55,324 nt of DNA from Albugo candida (lineage: Eukaryota > Oomycota > Peronosporomycetes > Albuginales > Albuginaceae), in assembly GCA_905220665.1 (NCBI GenBank), contig CAJNAR010000052.1:1-55324 (forward strand). Reading direction: 5' to 3'. Under the pieces are notes generated by a model. It was not told where the DNA came from. It saw nothing but the letters and a program-made list of their open reading frames with translations, and did no database searches. A program made the translations under genes and the position numbers. Of this stretch, positions 51,813 to 55,324 are shown one piece after another (within the stretch, counting starts at the first letter, position 1; each line of letters opens with the position of its first letter).

Positions 51813-54800
51813 TGAAGGTGTCTATATTACTAGAATTAGACTAACTGACTTCTCTAGTTGCCTAGGCTATCTTAAATAACATAAATACATATAAAAACGT
51901 TTCGTGAGATACCTGTGAGAGATGATAATATGTCCTCTCGTTGATAATCCCGTATCGCAGTAACCTCAGCCACCTTAATACGAGACTGTGTCCAGCTTGT
52001 AAATGCTGGAAATGCTGTAAAGTTGTAAAGTTGTAAAGTTGTAAGAATGGTCCAAAAGTACCGTGGTTTGTAAATTGGTGTGCGCCACACTACGGTGAGC
52101 AGAACCAGCCAACTAGGACTAGGATCCGAGTTGCACTTGCATTTTGACTTGTCTGTGCCGTACCCGCAGTAATGATCTTCGGCTTCTGAAAAATCCACCA
52201 AATGATCCTTGCGTTGCGAGTTGATCCAGCACCTTTGCAAGCCGAATGCGTTCGTCTTGGTCGTAACACTGTCTTCGAAAGTACCGAACGTGCGCACTAA
52301 ACGTGGTGTAGATCACGGAAAGTGCTGGAACTGTCGGAGTTGGTGATCGCTGATCGAACAAACGACGATTCCGATCTGTCCAGACGAAGTGCAGTGTCAC
52401 CGCTTGCAATGCAAGCCATAAATCTGAGATAATGTCGAAATAGTCTTTCCAGTCCGACCGTAGTGTTGGTACGATTGCACATGCAATATGCGTCCAACGT
52501 GGTCGAGAGGAGAAAAACTGATCCCAACTAGGGAGTAACTCCCTCCATAACTGTGCCGTGTGATCGCAATCTAGAAAGAGATGTTGATCGGATTCCATTG
52601 CCCCACACGAAGGCTGCGTGCACAATATAATGTCGGACTGAATATCCTTCAAGAACCAGAAACGAGATCGAACTGGCACCATTCGAAAGGCGATACGAAA
52701 CTGTAAATCCTCAAAAATTGGTAATACACGTTTTCGAAGATGCCGTGATGTAGCCATAAAAGTTCGAACTCGTTCTGAATCCAGTGCGTCCGATCTCTCC
52801 CGTGATGACCAATGTGTCGACAGCGGATGGACTCTTGGTTGGTTCGGGAGGTTTCCAGACGATTCGTGATAGTTGTGAGCGTGGAATAGATGGAAAATAA
52901 TGTTTCCTTTCCTTGCTTTTACTCCCACATAAAATGATCTGCCACTTGTGGTTGGTATAATCCAAGTGATGAGACCAATCGTCAAGTGGATACGCTGGAG
53001 AATCTGAGTGACTTCATTGTAAAGTCGACTCAGCAACTTTTCTTCAGACATATCCGATGTGTTTAGCTCTTCGTCGTTGTAATAGTTGGCGACGAAATCT
53101 TCCTTCGTTGGCCATGTGTCGCTTTCACGAAAAAAGTCTTGCAAACTTCGAACGTCGAAAAGTGTAGCAAACGTTTTTCGGAATGTTCGATGTGGTTCAT
53201 CCACCATGCCAAGATTGTACCAAACGTTCTGCGTACTCGGATGACGAGTAGCTACTTCGTAATGTAATTTTTGGTCGCGGTGAAACCACATCGGCTGTTC
53301 CATGTAGTACTGACGGCGTTGTGAAACATTTAAATCTGATATTGAAATGCTCCAATCCATCTGATGCCACATTTTAAATGCTTGTTTCCACCATGACGAT
53401 ATGCTCTCCCATTGAACCATTTTTCCATGTCGATTTGGTGCGATGGTGAATATATCCATCGGCTTGTTTGGTCCAAAGGAAGGTTGGATAAGTTGTAATA
53501 ATTCCGTCGAAGCATGTTGTCCAATTCGCAGGAATAATTGTTGACGCATCGGATGCGAACTGCTGAAGGAATTGAATACGTTGTAGTTTTGAGCTTCCCA
53601 CCAAAAAAGGAACTTGTAGTCCACCATCTTGTCGGCGAAGATATAAAAACTCTTTGCTGGGTAGGTGAACATGTTTTGAATCTTTTTTGTGTTTCCGACC
53701 AAGCACAAATCGATTTAACATCGATTGCCACTGTCGACTTGTCGCTACTGGTATGTCTACGTGCATCGTGTAATGCCACAAACGTGATAAAATCATCGTC
53801 TGCGCAACCAGTAGTCGACCACGAACAGTTCGTGCTCGTCGAAACCATGCACCAAACCCATCGTAAAAACGCTTGTCGAGAGTTGAAATAACCATCGAAT
53901 GAGTCGGTGTCTGGCCGAACGGCATACCCAAATACTTGACCGAATCCTCCGGACCCATTATGGTCAAATTGGGAATACATGGACACGGCATGGTCCGATT
54001 CAACGAGAGCAAAGATGATTTACTCAAGTTGAGTTTCGCACCCGATCCATCGCAATAGACTTGAACGAGTTCGAGTTGCGTCAAAACACAATTTGGTGTC
54101 TCTGAAAGCAATGTCGAATCGTCCGCAAAAAATAATCCAGTTGCGACAGTCGTGCCATTAATCCAAATGCCATGTTCTTCATGTTGGCGAAGTAAATTTC
54201 CCAAAGGTTCGATCGTCATCAGAAAAAGTAATGCTGAGAGAGGATCACCTTGTTTCACTCCACGTTGTGGCGTGTAATGGACGGTGTGATATTTCCATTA
54301 ATCATCAACTGCGCCTTTGTGTTATTGTACAAAAGACGAACCCAGTCGATGAAACTTTTTCCAACACCCATTTTTTCCAAAACGCGAAACATGTACGTCC
54401 AATTGACTCGATCATAAGCTTTCTCAAAGTCGAGAAAAGTCGCATAAGCTTCCTCCCCACGATGAGTGACCAAGTCTTGGATGTCGGTGAGATGTCGAAT
54501 ATGATGATGCATTGACCTTCCTCGCACAAATGCTTTTTGATCTTGATGGATCAATTTTGGCAAAAAACGTTGCAATCGATACGCCAACACTTTTGAAAGT
54601 ACTTTCACATCGACGCAAAGTAGTGCGATCGGTCGATAGTTGCCAGGATCACCTCGTGATCCTTTTTTGTATAAAAGTGTGATTCCTGAGTGACGTTGTG
54701 ACGTTGTGATCGAAGTAAAATTCCTCTTTCCAGCTGATATTCGAACACGATCTTCAAACACTCGCCAAACGTTTCCGGATCAAGCTGATAAAATGCAGCT

Positions 54801-55324
54801 GGTAGTCCATCCATACCTGGAGAAAAACAACTCCGCATGTGCTTGATCACTTCCGCCATCTCGGTCGTACTTAAGCGAGTTGAGAGACGGTCTTGCTCTG
54901 CTGAGGCAAGTGAAACTTGAATCGAATCGAGTAACTTTTTTTGCTTTCTGTCACTTGGAACATTTGAGTCGGTCTCTGAGCTATAAACAGAGCCCATGAC
55001 ACCACCCCAATGATGTCTGAATTCGTCAATAATCTCCCTCGGGTTCGATGTCACGGTACCACATTTTTTGGTAACATTTTCGATCGGCACGCGACGACAA
55101 GAACTATCCGGAGGGCGAAAAAAATACTTGGAAGAGTTCTCCATATGCTTCACGTGATGGTCGAAACTTTCATCTTGGTTGTATTGTCGCATTGTTTTCG
55201 ACTGAAATTCTAAATTGTTGGAGACTCGATTCGTAAAAATACCGTGACTCATTCGTGTCGTGGATGCGATATCGAGCTGCCGCGACTTCCAAAACACGTT
55301 GGCTAGTCTCAACATCACGTCGTG
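51813..55324 (-). mobile_element. LINE copy C, extends beyond the window
   Basis: A non-LTR retrotransposon read on the minus strand from beyond the window edge to about 51813. It contains the linker after the endonuclease, the reverse transcriptase, a C-terminal zinc knuckle and a non-coding 3' tail. The tail (51813-51950) is shared with the fragment at 10297-10445 and partly with copy B. GTTGTAAA is repeated three times near 52017-52045, where copy B has fewer, a small local expansion. No poly-A is obvious at the end. Confidence 0.88.
52119..55318 (-). pseudogene. LINE ORF2: reverse transcriptase and zinc knuckle, frameshifted
   Basis: Four frames form one protein. 55318-54605 is the pre-RT linker. 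54761-54255 carries RT motifs ITLLYKKGSRGDPGNYRPIAL, DQKAFVRGRS and FLDFEKAYDRVNW (first catalytic Asp). 54258-53374 opens with KQGDPLSALLF, then FFADDSTLL with the catalytic Asp pair at about 54118-54123, and KYLGMPFG. 53708-52119 is the C-terminal region with a zf-RVT-type CTQPSCG...HLFLDCDHTAQLW knuckle. Single-base frameshifts lie at about 54700, 54257 and 53550. All catalytic residues visible are intact, so inactivation is by frame only, or these could be sequencing errors. Confidence 0.88.

Noticed and set aside
1..55324. CRISPR arrays, LTR retrotransposons or rRNA genes
   Set aside because: No regularly spaced repeats, long terminal repeats with integrase/protease motifs, or rRNA-like sequence were seen on either strand.

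Overview
The window opens with about 325 bp of perfect to near-perfect CCCTAAA repeats, so it is the end of a linear nuclear chromosome. A TTTAGGG-type telomere, short introns with GTACGT-like donors, a one-exon RPB2 gene, a plant-like cystathionine beta-lyase and secreted proteins with a C-x2-C-x5-G motif together point to an oomycete. The white-rust genus Albugo is the best guess, because this CCG motif is the one I recall for Albugo candida effectors. The genus is an inference; a eukaryotic, stramenopile-like origin is much safer.

Layout. (1) 1-18,500 is a gene-poor subtelomere made of decayed mobile elements: a LINE 5' part abutting the telomere, a BED-finger hAT element with recognisable ends, a tRNA-derived SINE with a 17-bp target duplication inside an older reading frame, two abutting Tc1/mariner elements next to a LINE 3' tail, and a 5'-truncated LINE. 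(2) 18,500-20,400 holds an intact secreted CCG-type protein with a C-terminal nuclear-localisation-like cluster. (3) 21,400-30,100 is a compact minus-strand gene block: two tandem PX proteins with an MGCxQSK lipidation motif, a spliced type-A DnaJ ending in a CaaX box, a spliced mitotic-type cyclin with a destruction box, two tandem secreted proteins sharing a six-cysteine CPRxGD module, and a doubtful small spliced gene on the plus strand. (4) 30,600-40,600 is core metabolism and housekeeping: SDR oxidoreductase, LisH-cystathionine beta-lyase fusion, sphingolipid delta-4 desaturase, RNA polymerase II subunit RPB2 and a calponin-homology/acidic/coiled-coil protein. (5) 41,300-51,400 holds an intact CCG-type gene and its inverted, broken copy. 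The copy sits beside a fragment copied from the calponin-homology gene, and the spacer is decayed. (6) 51,800 to the window end is a longer LINE copy with reverse transcriptase, zinc knuckle and 3' tail, frameshifted, running off the window.

The genes do not form one pathway. The chromosome end combines TE-driven rearrangement, secreted cysteine-module proteins that may be effectors (two CCG genes plus a CCG pseudogene, two CPRxGD genes) and duplicated lipid-anchored PX proteins, directly next to conserved housekeeping genes. The strongest candidates for something undescribed are the CCG architecture built from repeated CxxC units with an optional NLS, the six-cysteine CPRxGD pair, the MGCxQSK-PX pair and the LisH-cystathionine beta-lyase fusion.
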